DNA from: Alphaproteobacteria bacterium
GTDB lineage: Bacteria; Pseudomonadota; Alphaproteobacteria; Micavibrionales; Micavibrionaceae
Direction of reading: 5' to 3'
DNA length: 64,000 nucleotides
Assembly (NCBI GenBank): GCA_028289285.1
Contig: JANQRF010000002.1
Location: 310,001 to 374,000, forward strand
The notes under the pieces are model-generated. The model made no database searches, was not told the origin of the DNA, and worked only from the letters and a program-made list of their open reading frames with translations. Shown here piece by piece: positions 8,825 through 17,870 of this stretch. Made by a program: the position numbers and the translations under genes. Every line of letters starts with the position of its first letter. Position 1 is the stretch's first letter.

Positions 8825-10403
8825 CATCGCTTCCAGCATTATCTTTTTGCTGGTCCAGCATCTTTTGTCGTTGTTTCATTAAATGAGCCGCCTTGTTGCT
8901 TCCTAAAGACGGGCCGCGCGGACCGACTTCAGGAGCTGCCGTTAACTCAGGTCCTTTCGGGGCAGGCCCCTTTGGTGCCGGGGCTTTGGGCGCAGGGGCA
9001 GGCGCACGCGGCGCCAAAGACATATCATTTGAGGCTTCGAGTTTGCGGACAAAATGCGGGTCATTCATCGTAACTTTAAGCGCGCCCAGCACAGGGGCGA
9101 AGGCAGGGTTTTCATTACAGATTTCAGCGATATGGCCAAGGGTGAGTGTGACGCCCTGACGGCGTTGCTCAACTATGGAATCGCCAAGGTCTTTAATCGC
9201 ATCCCAGGTGACATTAATTTTCTGATCATCAAAATGCACCCGCGCGGCATCACCGGGTGAATGGCCTTCGGCAATAGCTGCTTCAAAGGCTTTTGCGGCG
9301 GCCTGAAGTGCACTTGCGCACCAGCCGATAATCCGCCCTTCGGTCAGATATTCGTTTTGCTCATTGGCGGCATCAAGAATTGGACGCGCACTTTCTTCTT
9401 CAAGACCTTGTAAGATCGCTTCTTCAAACGCATTTTCAACGCGCTCATTATGGAGCTGGCGGTTGCGCTCCGGATTGGCAAAGGCGTTATAATACACATC
9501 ATCATCTTTCGGTCGTGCCGGTTCAATGCCCGTCACTTCAGAGACCAGATACCCGGTTGCGCGCACATACGGATCTTCACTTGTGTAAACAGAAGCGCCC
9601 AGAATTTCATCCGGCTTATGACCGCGCCAGGCCATATCCTGCGCAGGTTCAGCATAGGCCCACCATTGACGCACACTGGCTTCATCAAAAGTCAGGCCGA
9701 CTTCAATGGAGAGCTGGCGCGCAACCTCAAGATAACGTGAGCGCGGGATTTTATTGCGCTCAAGCTCGGAATAGGCAAACTGGCTGGCTTCCAGCGCGAT
9801 AATAAACGGATAGTTCTCAGCCTGCTGATCGGCAACCGTATTGAGTGATTGCCGCCCACGCAGGCTTGCAATGAAATTCAGGGTTTCAGATTCGCCATTG
9901 AGGCCGCACATGGCTGCAGAAAACACATCTGCCTGAAGATTGGCACGTGCCAAGTTCATGGGTGTGCGTTTCGGGATCATCGGCCCGGTTTTGAATTTTT
10001 GTTTATATTCGGCTTTTTTACGAATTTGCAAAAGGTCTAGTGCATGCCAGATGTGAAAGTAAATCGCAGCGCGGGCTTCACTGATATCATTGTAACTATC
10101 CGCGTTGATGGTAAAGAGCGCCATGATGTGATCTTTTTTGGACAGGCCCATAAGCGTGCTTTCCTGTGCGACGGCCATACCCAGGAAAGAGGAGTTTTCA
10201 GAGCGCGCGACTTTTTGCAAAATCGTGCGGGCTGTTTCGCCGGCGAGATGACGGATCACTTCATGTTCGCTTAAGGTGAGGCGTTCACGCAATTGACCTG
10301 CGCCATGCACAACAAAGTGCAAGGTCAACTCCGGATAAATATCCTGTACCTGACGGGCAATCAGGGTGCAGGCATGATCCACCTGTTCGCGGGCATTGTC
10401 CAT
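8808..10403 (-). CDS. Large uncharacterised protein with Pro/Ala tail
   Basis: I do not recognise this 531-residue protein. It has no signal peptide or membrane segment. The N-terminal 440 residues are mixed helical, with segments such as HIWHALDLLQIRKK and MAWRGHKPDEILGASVYTSE. They are followed by a low-complexity PAP/PKGP tail (about residues 470-505) and a basic-acidic end (KQRQKMLDQQKDNAGSDEKSRD). An AxxxYFHxWHA-like pattern is visible, but there is no convincing HExxH, so a protease call is not made. Its stop lies inside the terminator at 8797. It is divergent from fabI with 187 bp between. Confidence 0.75.
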   Translation of the reverse strand: MDNAREQVDHACTLIARQVQDIYPELTLHFVVHGAGQLRERLTLSEHEVIRHLAGETARTILQKVARSENSSFLGMAVAQESTLMGLSKKDHIMALFTINADSYNDISEARAAIYFHIWHALDLLQIRKKAEYKQKFKTGPMIPKRTPMNLARANLQADVFSAAMCGLNGESETLNFIASLRGRQSLNTVADQQAENYPFIIALEASQFAYSELERNKIPRSRYLEVARQLSIEVGLTFDEASVRQWWAYAEPAQDMAWRGHKPDEILGASVYTSEDPYVRATGYLVSEVTGIEPARPKDDDVYYNAFANPERNRQLHNERVENAFEEAILQGLEEESARPILDAANEQNEYLTEGRIIGWCASALQAAAKAFEAAIAEGHSPGDAARVHFDDQKINVTWDAIKDLGDSIVEQRRQGVTLTLGHIAEICNENPAFAPVLGALKVTMNDPHFVRKLEASNDMSLAPRAPAPAPKAPAPKGPAPKGPELTAAPEVGPRGPSLGSNKAAHLMKQRQKMLDQQKDNAGSDEKSRD

Positions 10404-10590
10404 GAAGTGCGGTCCGTCCTCGAAATGAAGGGGAGATTCCCCCGTTTTTAACCCTTCCAGTCTAGGAGATTCAGGTTAATGAAATGTTACAAATCGTCAT
10501 AGGGCCGCAATATTTGGGCACTGGACTGAACCCCGAAAATGTTTATGATGTGCCCATTCTTTTCTCATAAATGCGCGAAAGGGTGTTGTT

Positions 10591-11445
10591 ATGACAAGCA
10601 AGAATTGGCTTGAAGGGAAAAAGGGCCTGATTATGGGGGTGGCGAATGACCGCTCGATTGCCTGGGGAATCTCGCAGGCGGCCCATGAAGCAGGCGCTCA
10701 GCTTGCTTTTACCTATCAGGGCGACGCACTGAAAAAGCGCGTGCAGCCGCTGGCCGAAAGTGTAAATAGCAACATTGTTGCTGAATGCGACGTTACTGAC
10801 CCGGAGAGCATTGATAAAGCCTTTGCAGAGATTGAAAAAGAATGGGGCGGGCTGGATTTCGTGGTCCATGCGATCGCCTTTTCAGATAAGAATGAGCTGG
10901 ACGGTCTGTACCTGGATACCACCCGCGATAACTTTTTACGCACGATGGATATCTCTGTTTATTCCTTCACGGCTGTGGCCCAACGCGCGGCGAAATTGAT
11001 GAATGACGGCGGCAGCCTCTTAACGCTGACTTATTATGGGGCGGAGCGCGTGATGCCGCATTATAATGTGATGGGCGTGGCCAAAGCTGCACTTGAAGCC
11101 TCCGTCAGATATCTGGCCGCCGATCTGGGCCCGCGGGATATCCGCGTGAATGCGATTTCTGCCGGGCCGATTAAAACCCTGGCTGCGAGCGGGATCGGCG
11201 ATTTCCGCTATATTCTGAAATGGAATGAGCTGAATGCGCCGCTGCGCCGCAATGTGACCATTGATGATGTCGGCCGCTCAGGTCTGTTCCTGCTGTCCGA
11301 TCTTGGCAGCGGTGTAACCGGCGAGGTGATGCATGTTGATGCAGGCTACCACACAGTCGGTATGTGCAGCGTCGATAGCGCCGCTGACACCGCCGAGCTT
11401 CTCTCTTCTATCGCTCCCAAAGCCGATACGGATAAGGCGGCGTAA
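10591..11445 (+). CDS. fabI: Enoyl-ACP reductase (NADH), FabI
   Basis: Catalyses the last reduction of each fatty-acid elongation cycle. The 284-residue protein has the FabI-type nucleotide motif GVANDRSIAWGI and the catalytic residues Y148, Y158 and K165 in TYYGAERVMPHYNVMGVAK. It also has NAISAGPIKTLA and the C-terminal HVDAGYH. The C-terminal tail after residue 260 is longer than in E. coli. It is followed with a single base between by the FMN-split-barrel gene at 11447, so the two are probably one transcript. The 187-bp region before it carries no recognised operator. Confidence 0.96.
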   Translation: MTSKNWLEGKKGLIMGVANDRSIAWGISQAAHEAGAQLAFTYQGDALKKRVQPLAESVNSNIVAECDVTDPESIDKAFAEIEKEWGGLDFVVHAIAFSDKNELDGLYLDTTRDNFLRTMDISVYSFTAVAQRAAKLMNDGGSLLTLTYYGAERVMPHYNVMGVAKAALEASVRYLAADLGPRDIRVNAISAGPIKTLAASGIGDFRYILKWNELNAPLRRNVTIDDVGRSGLFLLSDLGSGVTGEVMHVDAGYHTVGMCSVDSAADTAELLSSIAPKADTDKAA

Positions 11446-11446
11446 A

Positions 11447-11911
11447 ATGCCACTTTCGGCGGAGCATTTTTCTTTTCTCGCCGATATCAAACTCATGCAG
11501 CTTGCGACATGCGCAAACAGCCAGCCATGGCTTTGTAATGTCTGGTATGTATTGGATGAAGACATAGACCTGTTTTATTTTATCTCACGCAAGACGCGCC
11601 GCCATTGCAAAGAGATTGCACAAAACCCGAATGTGGCCTGCACGATTCACGGAGCTCATAATGAAGGCCTTGGCGAAAAGGGCCGGGCGCTTATCTTTGC
11701 CGGGCAGGCAAAATGCCTTGAGGGTGAGCAGGACTGGCAAAAGCCTTATGATCTGTATGCGGCCCGTTATCCGGCATTATTAGACTTCCAGACGAAAGCA
11801 GAATTTGAGACCGGGACAAATCATCATTTCTTTTATGAAATCCGCCCGACGGAAATCATCTTCTGGGATGAACAATCCGGTTACGATAATCCACGGCAGG
11901 TTATTCTTTAA
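11447..11911 (+). CDS. Pyridoxamine 5'-phosphate oxidase-family FMN-binding protein
   Basis: A 154-residue split-barrel flavin-binding protein. Supporting segments are the N-terminal LADIKLMQLATC, the strand NVWYVLDEDIDLFYFISRKTRRHCKEIAQNP and the mid-domain FAGQAKCL. The reading frame extends upstream into fabI, but ATG 11447, one base after the fabI stop, gives the normal family start. The substrate is unknown; family members reduce small organic compounds or bind heme or F420. Co-transcription with fabI is likely. Confidence 0.8.
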   Translation: MPLSAEHFSFLADIKLMQLATCANSQPWLCNVWYVLDEDIDLFYFISRKTRRHCKEIAQNPNVACTIHGAHNEGLGEKGRALIFAGQAKCLEGEQDWQKPYDLYAARYPALLDFQTKAEFETGTNHHFFYEIRPTEIIFWDEQSGYDNPRQVIL

Positions 11912-11941
11912 AGAGGTTTTATTCGTATTTAATAAGGCTGC

Positions 11942-13582
11942 TTAACCGTATCTTGGGTTTGGCGATTTTTCTCTTTGCGGCATATGAACGGGTATTTCCG
12001 GGCCAAGCCCGGCCTTGTTTCGGTCTGCCTCAGACACTGCATTGCCGCCCAATTCGAATAGTATAGCCCCTGAAGAAAAGCCAAATGATTTCGTTTCTGC
12101 GCGTAATGGGTTTTGACGCCATTCATCTCGCCGGGAGATAAGCCAGTCATAATCTTCCCGTGTTACGGCTTGCCTGATAAGTTTGAGCATTTGGTTGTTG
12201 TCCCCCTGCATGGCCAGAAAGATTGTTAAAATGCCCCTTGGGATATCAGAAATATCACGAGACATATAAGGATTCAAAACACTCAGAGCAGCTTGTGTAT
12301 TATTATCGAGGTAGCTCAATTTTGCATCTAAATAATCTCTTAAACTATCCGGCGTTATTGCTTCTTTTATAGAATCGAAAGAGGGTCTGTCTCTTAATAT
12401 TGTATAGGCATGTCCGAGTGTGCTTGCTGTAAAGGTATTGCCTTTGCCTGACTCATGCAGGGGTTTAAGCAGGGCAATGGCAGCGTGCGGATTATCGTCA
12501 TGGATATAGGCATGTCCGAGTGTGCTTGCTGTAAAGGTATTGCCTTCGCCTGACTCATGCAGGGGTTTAAGCAGGGCAATGGTAGCGTGCGGATTATCGT
12601 CATGGATATAGGCATGTCCGAGTGTGCTTGCTGTAACGATATTGCCTTCGCCTGACTCATACAGGGGTTTAAGCAGGGCAATGGCAGCGCGTGGATTATC
12701 GTCATGGATATAGGCGTGTCCGAGTATGTTTGCTGTAAAGGTGTTGCCTTCGCCTGACTCATGCAGGGGTTTAAGCAGGGCAATGGCAGCGCGCGGATTA
12801 TTGTCATGGATATAGGCGTGTCCGAGTGTGCTTGCTGTAACGATATTGCCTTCGCCTGACTCATGCAGGGGTTTAAGCAGGGCAATGGCGGCGCGCGGAT
12901 TATTGTCATGGATATAGGCGTGTCCGAGTGTGCTTGCTGTAAAGGTGTTGCCTTCGCCTGACTCATGCAGGGGCTTAAGCAGGGCAATGGCAGCGCGCGG
13001 ATTATTGTCATGGATATAGGCGTGTCCGAGTATGTTTGCTGTAACGATATTGCCTTTGCCTGACTCATGCAGGAGTTTAAGCAAGGCTATGGCAGCGTGC
13101 GGATTATTGTCATGGATATAGGCGTGTCCGAGTAAGTTTGCTGTAACAATATTGCCTTTGCCTGACTCATGCAGGGGTTTAAGCAAGTCAATGGCAGTCT
13201 TTGGCTTGTCCTGATCAAGATAGAGTTTGCCAAGCAAGCTGTAAAAAAACATATCCTCGGGGCAACTTCTGGTCGCGCTTTTTAAAATCGTTTCTGCATA
13301 ATCCGGTAGATTCTTTTCAATAAGGCATTTTGCAACATTGCTAATCAAGACTTCAGGCTTGCGATCATAACGACTGTTCTCGACAGCTTTATATACTAGT
13401 CTTAGTATGTCCTCAGCCGATGTCAGCCGGAGTGCCCAATTGACTAAATGTTGAGGGGCAAAATAATATTTATTGAGCAATGCTTCGGTCAACTCAGTTC
13501 CCTCATGACCATCAGGGCAAGTGTTTTGAATTGCGGTATCCAAAAGGTTTATGAACCACATATAACTCAGTACTACTTTCAT
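11942..13582 (-). CDS. Protein with eight near-identical 34-aa TPR-like repeats
   Basis: A 546-residue cytoplasmic protein. About 130 N-terminal residues form divergent helical hairpins (for example YAETILKSATRSCPEDMFFYSLLGKLYLDQ). Eight consecutive 34-residue units follow (about residues 130-401), each of the form LLKPLHESGxGN then LGHAYIHDxNP, and then a unique C-terminal region. The 34-residue period, the LG-A-Y pattern and the Pro at the unit end fit tetratricopeptide repeats. Units differ at a few linked positions (NIV or NTF, STL or NIL, DNN or DDN). It is likely a scaffold or binding protein; the ligand is unknown. It is convergent with the gene at 11447 and divergent from aroC. Confidence 0.85.
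   Translation of the reverse strand: MKVVLSYMWFINLLDTAIQNTCPDGHEGTELTEALLNKYYFAPQHLVNWALRLTSAEDILRLVYKAVENSRYDRKPEVLISNVAKCLIEKNLPDYAETILKSATRSCPEDMFFYSLLGKLYLDQDKPKTAIDLLKPLHESGKGNIVTANLLGHAYIHDNNPHAAIALLKLLHESGKGNIVTANILGHAYIHDNNPRAAIALLKPLHESGEGNTFTASTLGHAYIHDNNPRAAIALLKPLHESGEGNIVTASTLGHAYIHDNNPRAAIALLKPLHESGEGNTFTANILGHAYIHDDNPRAAIALLKPLYESGEGNIVTASTLGHAYIHDDNPHATIALLKPLHESGEGNTFTASTLGHAYIHDDNPHAAIALLKPLHESGKGNTFTASTLGHAYTILRDRPSFDSIKEAITPDSLRDYLDAKLSYLDNNTQAALSVLNPYMSRDISDIPRGILTIFLAMQGDNNQMLKLIRQAVTREDYDWLISRRDEWRQNPLRAETKSFGFSSGAILFELGGNAVSEADRNKAGLGPEIPVHMPQREKSPNPRYG
12380..13195 (-). repeat. Tandem 102-bp coding repeat, eight units
   Basis: Eight head-to-tail units of 102 bp that encode the 34-residue repeats of the gene at 11942. 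DNA identity between units is very high, including silent positions, which points to recent expansion or gene conversion. A second minus-strand frame is also open through the array, a by-product of the repeat length being a multiple of three. Confidence 0.93.
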
Positions 13583-13633
13583 ATTATGTTAATTAACAAG
13601 CTGTAGAGATATTTACAAGTTAATTTTAAACTC

Positions 13634-13660
13634 TTTGCGTCCTTTGCGGTCTTTGCGGTA
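13634..13660. repeat. Short 9-bp-period direct repeat before aroC
   Basis: Three copies of CTTTGCG start at 13634, 13643 and 13652, exactly 9 bp apart, in the 88-bp gap between the divergent repeat-protein gene and aroC. The array ends about 10 bp before the aroC ATG and leaves no obvious Shine-Dalgarno sequence there. Confidence 0.6.
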
Positions 13661-13670
13661 AAAGATTCAA

Positions 13671-14756
13671 ATGTCAGGAAATCGGTTCGGAACACTTTTT
13701 CAATATCAAAGCTTCGGGGAGAGCCACGGGGTGGCGATCGGCTGCGTCGTCGATGGTGTGCCGCCGCGCATTGCCTTAAGCGAAGCGGATATTCAAGTCT
13801 ATCTGGATCGCCGCAAGCCGGGGCAGAGCAAATTCACGACCCAGCGAAAAGAGAGCGATACGGTCGAAATCCTGTCTGGTACGTTTGAAGGGCAGACGAC
13901 AGGCACGCCGATCGGGCTTTTGATCCGCAATGAAGATGCGCGCTCCAAGGATTATTCCGAGATCAAGGACACATTCCGCCCGGGCCATGCCGATTTCACC
14001 TACCAGGAGAAATACGGCATACGCGATTACCGAGGCGGTGGACGGTCTTCAGCGCGGGAAACGGCGATGCGCGTCGCGGCTGGGGCGATTGCCCGGAAGA
14101 TTTTAAATAATGCTATTGGCGACAATGTTTCTATTCGCGGAGCCGTGGTCCAGGTTGGGCCGCATAAGATAAACCGTGAGAACTGGGATTGGGATTTTGT
14201 CGACCAAAACCCGTTCTGGTGCCCGGATAAAGAGGCTGCCGCCCAGTGGGAAGAATATCTGGACGGCCAGCGCAAGGCGGGGTCTTCTGCAGGCGCTGTT
14301 GTCGAAGTGGTGGCGAGCGGCATTCCGGCCGGGCTCGGCGCGCCGGTCTACGATAAGCTGGATGCCGATCTTGCCAAGGCGATGATGAGCATTAATGCCG
14401 TGAAAGCGGTTGAAATCGGCGCAGGTTTTGACGCCGTGGAATGGGGCGGGGAGCAAAATGCCGATGAAATCCGGTCCGGGGCCGATGGTGCAGCCGATTT
14501 CCAAAGTAATAATGCAGGCGGTATTCTCGGCGGGATTTCAAGCGGGCAGGATATTGTCGTGCGCGTGGCGTTCAAACCAACCAGCTCGATCCTGACGCCC
14601 GTAAAAACCATCACCAAAGACGGCGATGAAACGGACATCGTCACCAAAGGCCGCCATGATCCGTGCGTCGGCCTGCGCGGCACGCCCGTTGCCGAAGCCA
14701 TGATGGCCTGTGTTCTCGCCGATCACTGGCTGCGCCATAAAGCACAATGTCTTTGA
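13671..14756 (+). CDS. aroC: Chorismate synthase
   Basis: Converts 5-enolpyruvylshikimate 3-phosphate to chorismate, using reduced FMN, at the end of the shikimate pathway. It has 361 residues, normal for the family. Signatures seen are [18 protein letters not shown] near the N-terminus, [29 protein letters not shown], and the C-terminal [17 protein letters not shown]. The start ATG at 13671 begins MSGNRFGT, the usual N-terminus. Its TGA lies inside palindromic repeat copy C. Confidence 0.97.
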   Translation: MSGNRFGTLFQYQSFGESHGVAIGCVVDGVPPRIALSEADIQVYLDRRKPGQSKFTTQRKESDTVEILSGTFEGQTTGTPIGLLIRNEDARSKDYSEIKDTFRPGHADFTYQEKYGIRDYRGGGRSSARETAMRVAAGAIARKILNNAIGDNVSIRGAVVQVGPHKINRENWDWDFVDQNPFWCPDKEAAAQWEEYLDGQRKAGSSAGAVVEVVASGIPAGLGAPVYDKLDADLAKAMMSINAVKAVEIGAGFDAVEWGGEQNADEIRSGADGAADFQSNNAGGILGGISSGQDIVVRVAFKPTSSILTPVKTITKDGDETDIVTKGRHDPCVGLRGTPVAEAMMACVLADHWLRHKAQCL

Positions 14757-14858
14757 GCGTCCATCTTTTTATCTGGGCGGTGTTGCGTCGTCGCTTATGT
14801 ACCTTTTGTACACGGCGCTCCTCGCGCCTTGCCCAGATAAAAATCTGTTAACTCAAAG
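14751..14858. repeat. Palindromic junction repeat, copy C
   Basis: About 108 bp, the best-paired copy in its middle stem: TTTTTATCTGGGC/GCCCAGATAAAAA is perfect over 13 bp. The base stem is CTTTGAG/CTCAAAG and the apical stem TGTAC/GTACA with loop ctttt. It contains the aroC stop and ends 8 bp before the convergent DUF2784 gene stop. Confidence 0.88.
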
Positions 14859-14866
14859 TTTAAGAT

Positions 14867-15241
14867 CTATAAGGTGCGGTCGCGTCTCCAAAAGAAAAGT
14901 GTAAGAAGGACAATCGCGGGGAAGGTCAGGCCGACGATAAGATCAACAAGATCATGCGGCGGATAAAATCCTGCATGGTTGAGCATCAAGGTGATAAAAG
15001 AACTCGGAAGATACTCGGCGCCGCGCGCATATTTGACCTGCCAGTGCCAATCTGTCAGAGGGCAATAGCCGATATTTCCAACCCATAATCCGGCCCCGAT
15101 CCAGCAAAAGGCGGTGATGCCGACACACCAGCGATGCACCCGGCGCGTTGCCTTTGGAATCCAGCCAAACAGGTTAAATCCCGTCACGACCAGATGCAGG
15201 GCATAAAAGAAGATATCGAGGAGCAGTAAGATCATGTGCAA
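14867..15241 (-). CDS. DUF2784-like small membrane protein
   Basis: A 124-residue integral membrane protein with three to four predicted helices (LLLLDIFFYALHLVVTGFNLFGW, CVGITAFCWIGAGLWV, LVDLIVGLTFPAIVLLTLFF, shown here as landmarks). The central CPLTDWHW matches the CPLT motif of DUF2784 proteins. The function is unknown. It is convergent with aroC across repeat copy C and divergent from sppA with 76 bp between starts. Confidence 0.72.
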   Translation of the reverse strand: MHMILLLLDIFFYALHLVVTGFNLFGWIPKATRRVHRWCVGITAFCWIGAGLWVGNIGYCPLTDWHWQVKYARGAEYLPSSFITLMLNHAGFYPPHDLVDLIVGLTFPAIVLLTLFFWRRDRTL

Positions 15242-15274
15242 AACGTATCATATTGGCTTTGTATTTCGCAGGTA

Positions 15275-15290
15275 AGTTTCACGTGACAAT
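15275..15290. promoter_or_regulatory. Degenerate parS-like sequence
   Basis: AGTTTCACGTGACAAT matches 12 of 16 positions of the classical parS form TGTTTCACGTGAAACA, with the TTTCACGTGA core intact. It lies in the 76-bp divergent gap before sppA. It could be a weak ParB site or a chance match. Confidence 0.25.
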
Positions 15291-15317
15291 CATATTAAGC
15301 CGGGTAAGATATGCGGT

Positions 15318-17168
15318 ATGACACGCTCTTCCGGATCCCTGTTTTATAAGCCCAAATCACGCGCGCAGATTGTCAAAGAAAAGCGCTGGAACTGGCCGCG
15401 CATTATCGGCAAAGCGCTTGCGAAAACCTGTATGGTCATCGGCGCGGTTGTTCTGGTCTCCGTCTTTTTGGCAGGTTTCTTAAGCGGGGCGATGAAGCGG
15501 ACAGGACCGGTTATGCCGTCCGAAATGATCCTGACATTAAATCTGGAATATGGTGTGGGGGAGCGTCCGCGTACGCCGACACTGGCCGACCCGTTTCCAT
15601 TTCGCCGTCCGACTGTGCGGGAGATTGTCGATACGCTTGAAAAAGCGGCCGAAGATGAACGCGTGAAAGCGCTTCTGGTGAAAATGGAAAGCACCGGGAT
15701 TGGCCTTGCGCATATCGAAGAAATACGCCCGGCGATTGAAAAATTCCGGGCAAGCGGCAAAACCACGCGGATTTATTCGTCTTCTTATGGCGGGATCGGA
15801 TCGGGCCTTGGGACATTTTATCTGGCCTCTGCTTTTGATGAAATCTGGATGCAGCCTGTCGGAATGGTCTCGTTCTCCGGGCTTGCTTTTGAAGTGCCCT
15901 ATGCGCGCGAGCTTTTGGACAAAATTGGCGCGCGCCCGCAATTTTTTCAGCGTGAAGAGTATAAAAATGCGATGGAAAGTTTTACGAACCGTTCTATGTC
16001 CGCAGCCTCGCGGGAAACATTTGAGTCAATAGCCGATGATTTTTATGCACGCGCCCTGAAAGATATTGAAGCGCGCCGGAATATCCCGGGGTTCAAACTC
16101 AAAGAGCTTATTGATAAAGGCCTCCTGACCGGACCGGAAGCGCTGGAGGCGGGGCTGATCGACCGTCTGGATTATGCAGATGTGCTTGTCACTGAAACGC
16201 GCGAAAGTCTTGGGTTTGAAGAACAAGAAGAAAAGCCTGAAATGATTTCCCTGGGCCGTTATAGCCAGGCCAAACAGCAAAGCAGGTTTGCCTTACGCGG
16301 CAAGAAAGGTGTGGCGCTTGTCTATGCAACCGGTACGATCATGCCAAGCGCAGAAGGTGAGCGCGGTATTGCGGCGGCCGATGAAATTGCAGGCGCGATT
16401 AATACGGCGATGAAAGATGATAGCGTGGATGCCATTATCTTGCGGGTCGACAGCCCCGGCGGAAGCCCGGCAGCGTCTGAAACCATTCACCGCGCCATCG
16501 TCCGGGCGCAGGCGCGCGGGAAAATGGTGATTGTGTCGATGGGCTCTGTCGCAGCCTCCGGCGGATACTGGATTGCTGCAGATGCAGAGCGGATTTTTGC
16601 GTTGCCTTCCACGCTGACAGGATCGATCGGCGTGGTGATGGGGAAATTTGAACTCAGCCAGCTTTGGGAAAAAGTCGGCGTCAACTGGGAAGGCATACGC
16701 CGCGGGCGCAATGCGGAAATGTGGTCGATCAACGAACCGTTTGATCCAAGCGAAGAAGCGCGGATGAATGCGCTTATTGATCATACATATGACAGCTTTT
16801 TGGAACGTGTTGCCGACGGGCGGGAATTGTCGCTTGATCAGGTGCGTGAAGTTGCCAAAGGGCGTGCCTGGACCGGGACGGAAGCTGTTGCCAACGGACT
16901 TGTGGATGAGCTCGGCGGTTTGAATGACGCGCTGGATTATGTTGCCGGGCGGTTTGACCTTGAAAGCCGCCGTGATTTGAATGTGACGGTCTTACCCAAA
17001 CCGCAAAGCGCGATTGAACAGCTTGCGGATATTTTAGGGGCGCAGGTTGCGATCGGCCGGTTTTTGCAAAGCTTTATGCCTTATACGGAAGATCTGCAAA
17101 GCGTTATGAATGCTGCGCGTCTTTCCGGGCCGCAGGTGCATGATCCTGCGCTGGATCAGATTCAATAA
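15318..17168 (+). CDS. sppA: Signal peptide peptidase SppA, 67K type
   Basis: Membrane-bound serine protease that degrades cleaved signal peptides. It has 616 residues, the long two-domain form. One N-terminal membrane segment (about residues 35-58) precedes tandem peptidase S49 domains. The catalytic Lys is in EEYKNAMESF of the first domain and the nucleophile Ser is in SVAASGGYWIAA of the second, as in E. coli SppA. LRVDSPGGSPAASE and LTGSIGVVMGKFE are further landmarks. The last 65 nt overlap the convergent HAD-phosphatase gene. Confidence 0.95.
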   Translation: MTRSSGSLFYKPKSRAQIVKEKRWNWPRIIGKALAKTCMVIGAVVLVSVFLAGFLSGAMKRTGPVMPSEMILTLNLEYGVGERPRTPTLADPFPFRRPTVREIVDTLEKAAEDERVKALLVKMESTGIGLAHIEEIRPAIEKFRASGKTTRIYSSSYGGIGSGLGTFYLASAFDEIWMQPVGMVSFSGLAFEVPYARELLDKIGARPQFFQREEYKNAMESFTNRSMSAASRETFESIADDFYARALKDIEARRNIPGFKLKELIDKGLLTGPEALEAGLIDRLDYADVLVTETRESLGFEEQEEKPEMISLGRYSQAKQQSRFALRGKKGVALVYATGTIMPSAEGERGIAAADEIAGAINTAMKDDSVDAIILRVDSPGGSPAASETIHRAIVRAQARGKMVIVSMGSVAASGGYWIAADAERIFALPSTLTGSIGVVMGKFELSQLWEKVGVNWEGIRRGRNAEMWSINEPFDPSEEARMNALIDHTYDSFLERVADGRELSLDQVREVAKGRAWTGTEAVANGLVDELGGLNDALDYVAGRFDLESRRDLNVTVLPKPQSAIEQLADILGAQVAIGRFLQSFMPYTEDLQSVMNAARLSGPQVHDPALDQIQ

Positions 17169-17832
17169 GCTCTTTCATCTTCTCCAGAAAATCAAAATAA
17201 TTGAGGATCACCTGATCCGGGCTTTGCCCTTTTTCGAAAATGGCAAAGGCGGCATTCAGGCCGTAAGAAAAAGGAAGAATGCGCGGCGTCACGAGTTCGC
17301 TTGCGGCTAAGGCTGCTGAAACATCTTTATGACGATCGCCGATATACCAAATCGTATCGTGTTCGGCATAGGTTACATTTAAGCTTTCCAGAGCTTTTAA
17401 AAGTCCGTCCGGATGAGGCTTGGCACGTTTAAAGTCTTCCCGGAAAATCGCAATTTGAAAGAATTGCTCGAGATCAAATTTCTTTAAAATATCATCGCCA
17501 TAGCCTTTGCCAAGACCGTTGCTGGCGATGGCCATCGGAATGTTCTGTGTTTTGAAAAGTTCCAGAACATCTAACACACCCGGGCAGGGTTGAACGATTT
17601 GTTCAACCGATTTGCGGCGCAGCGTATGAATCATCCGGTGGACGAGCAATCGTGGTGGTTTTTCCATGGGCGGCGGCAGAGATGTCAGCGAGGCCTGACG
17701 GCGGAAAAGCTTTCCGCTGCGAAAGACCAGATCATCTAAGAATTCAAGCAGGCCGAGAATGCGCGGATTAACGTGACGGACCGTCGTGCCGTCCATATCA
17801 AAAATCACCGCTTTGGGGCGCTGGAAATACAT
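17104..17832 (-). CDS. HAD-superfamily phosphatase
   Basis: A 242-residue haloacid-dehalogenase-like hydrolase. Motif I is FDMDGTTV (nucleophile and acid Asp), motif II IASNGLG, motif III the Lys in KRAKPHP, and motif IV IGDRHKDVSAA. A helical cap lies between residues about 20 and 95. It resembles phosphoglycolate-phosphatase-type enzymes, but the substrate is not determined. ATG 17832 is preferred over a TTG at 17868 because the beta-strand AVIFDMDGT then lies near the N-terminus. It overlaps the sppA 3' end by 65 nt. Confidence 0.85.
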   Translation of the reverse strand: MYFQRPKAVIFDMDGTTVRHVNPRILGLLEFLDDLVFRSGKLFRRQASLTSLPPPMEKPPRLLVHRMIHTLRRKSVEQIVQPCPGVLDVLELFKTQNIPMAIASNGLGKGYGDDILKKFDLEQFFQIAIFREDFKRAKPHPDGLLKALESLNVTYAEHDTIWYIGDRHKDVSAALAASELVTPRILPFSYGLNAAFAIFEKGQSPDQVILNYFDFLEKMKELIESDPAQDHAPAARKDAQHS

Positions 17833-17870
17833 GGTTTTCAGGCTATGCGGACGGCCTGTAAAAGGCAAGA

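Noticed and set aside
10429..10450. GGGG/CCCC hairpin with T-run before fabI
   Set aside because: Only four base pairs and no upstream plus-strand gene to terminate; not strong enough to list as a terminator.
12394..13068. Second 224-residue minus-strand frame through the tandem repeats
   Set aside because: It is a frame shadow that stays open because the repeat unit is a multiple of three; it has no ribosome site and no family resemblance.
12380..13195. CRISPR array
   Set aside because: Units are contiguous 102-bp coding repeats without spacers, and no cas genes are present.
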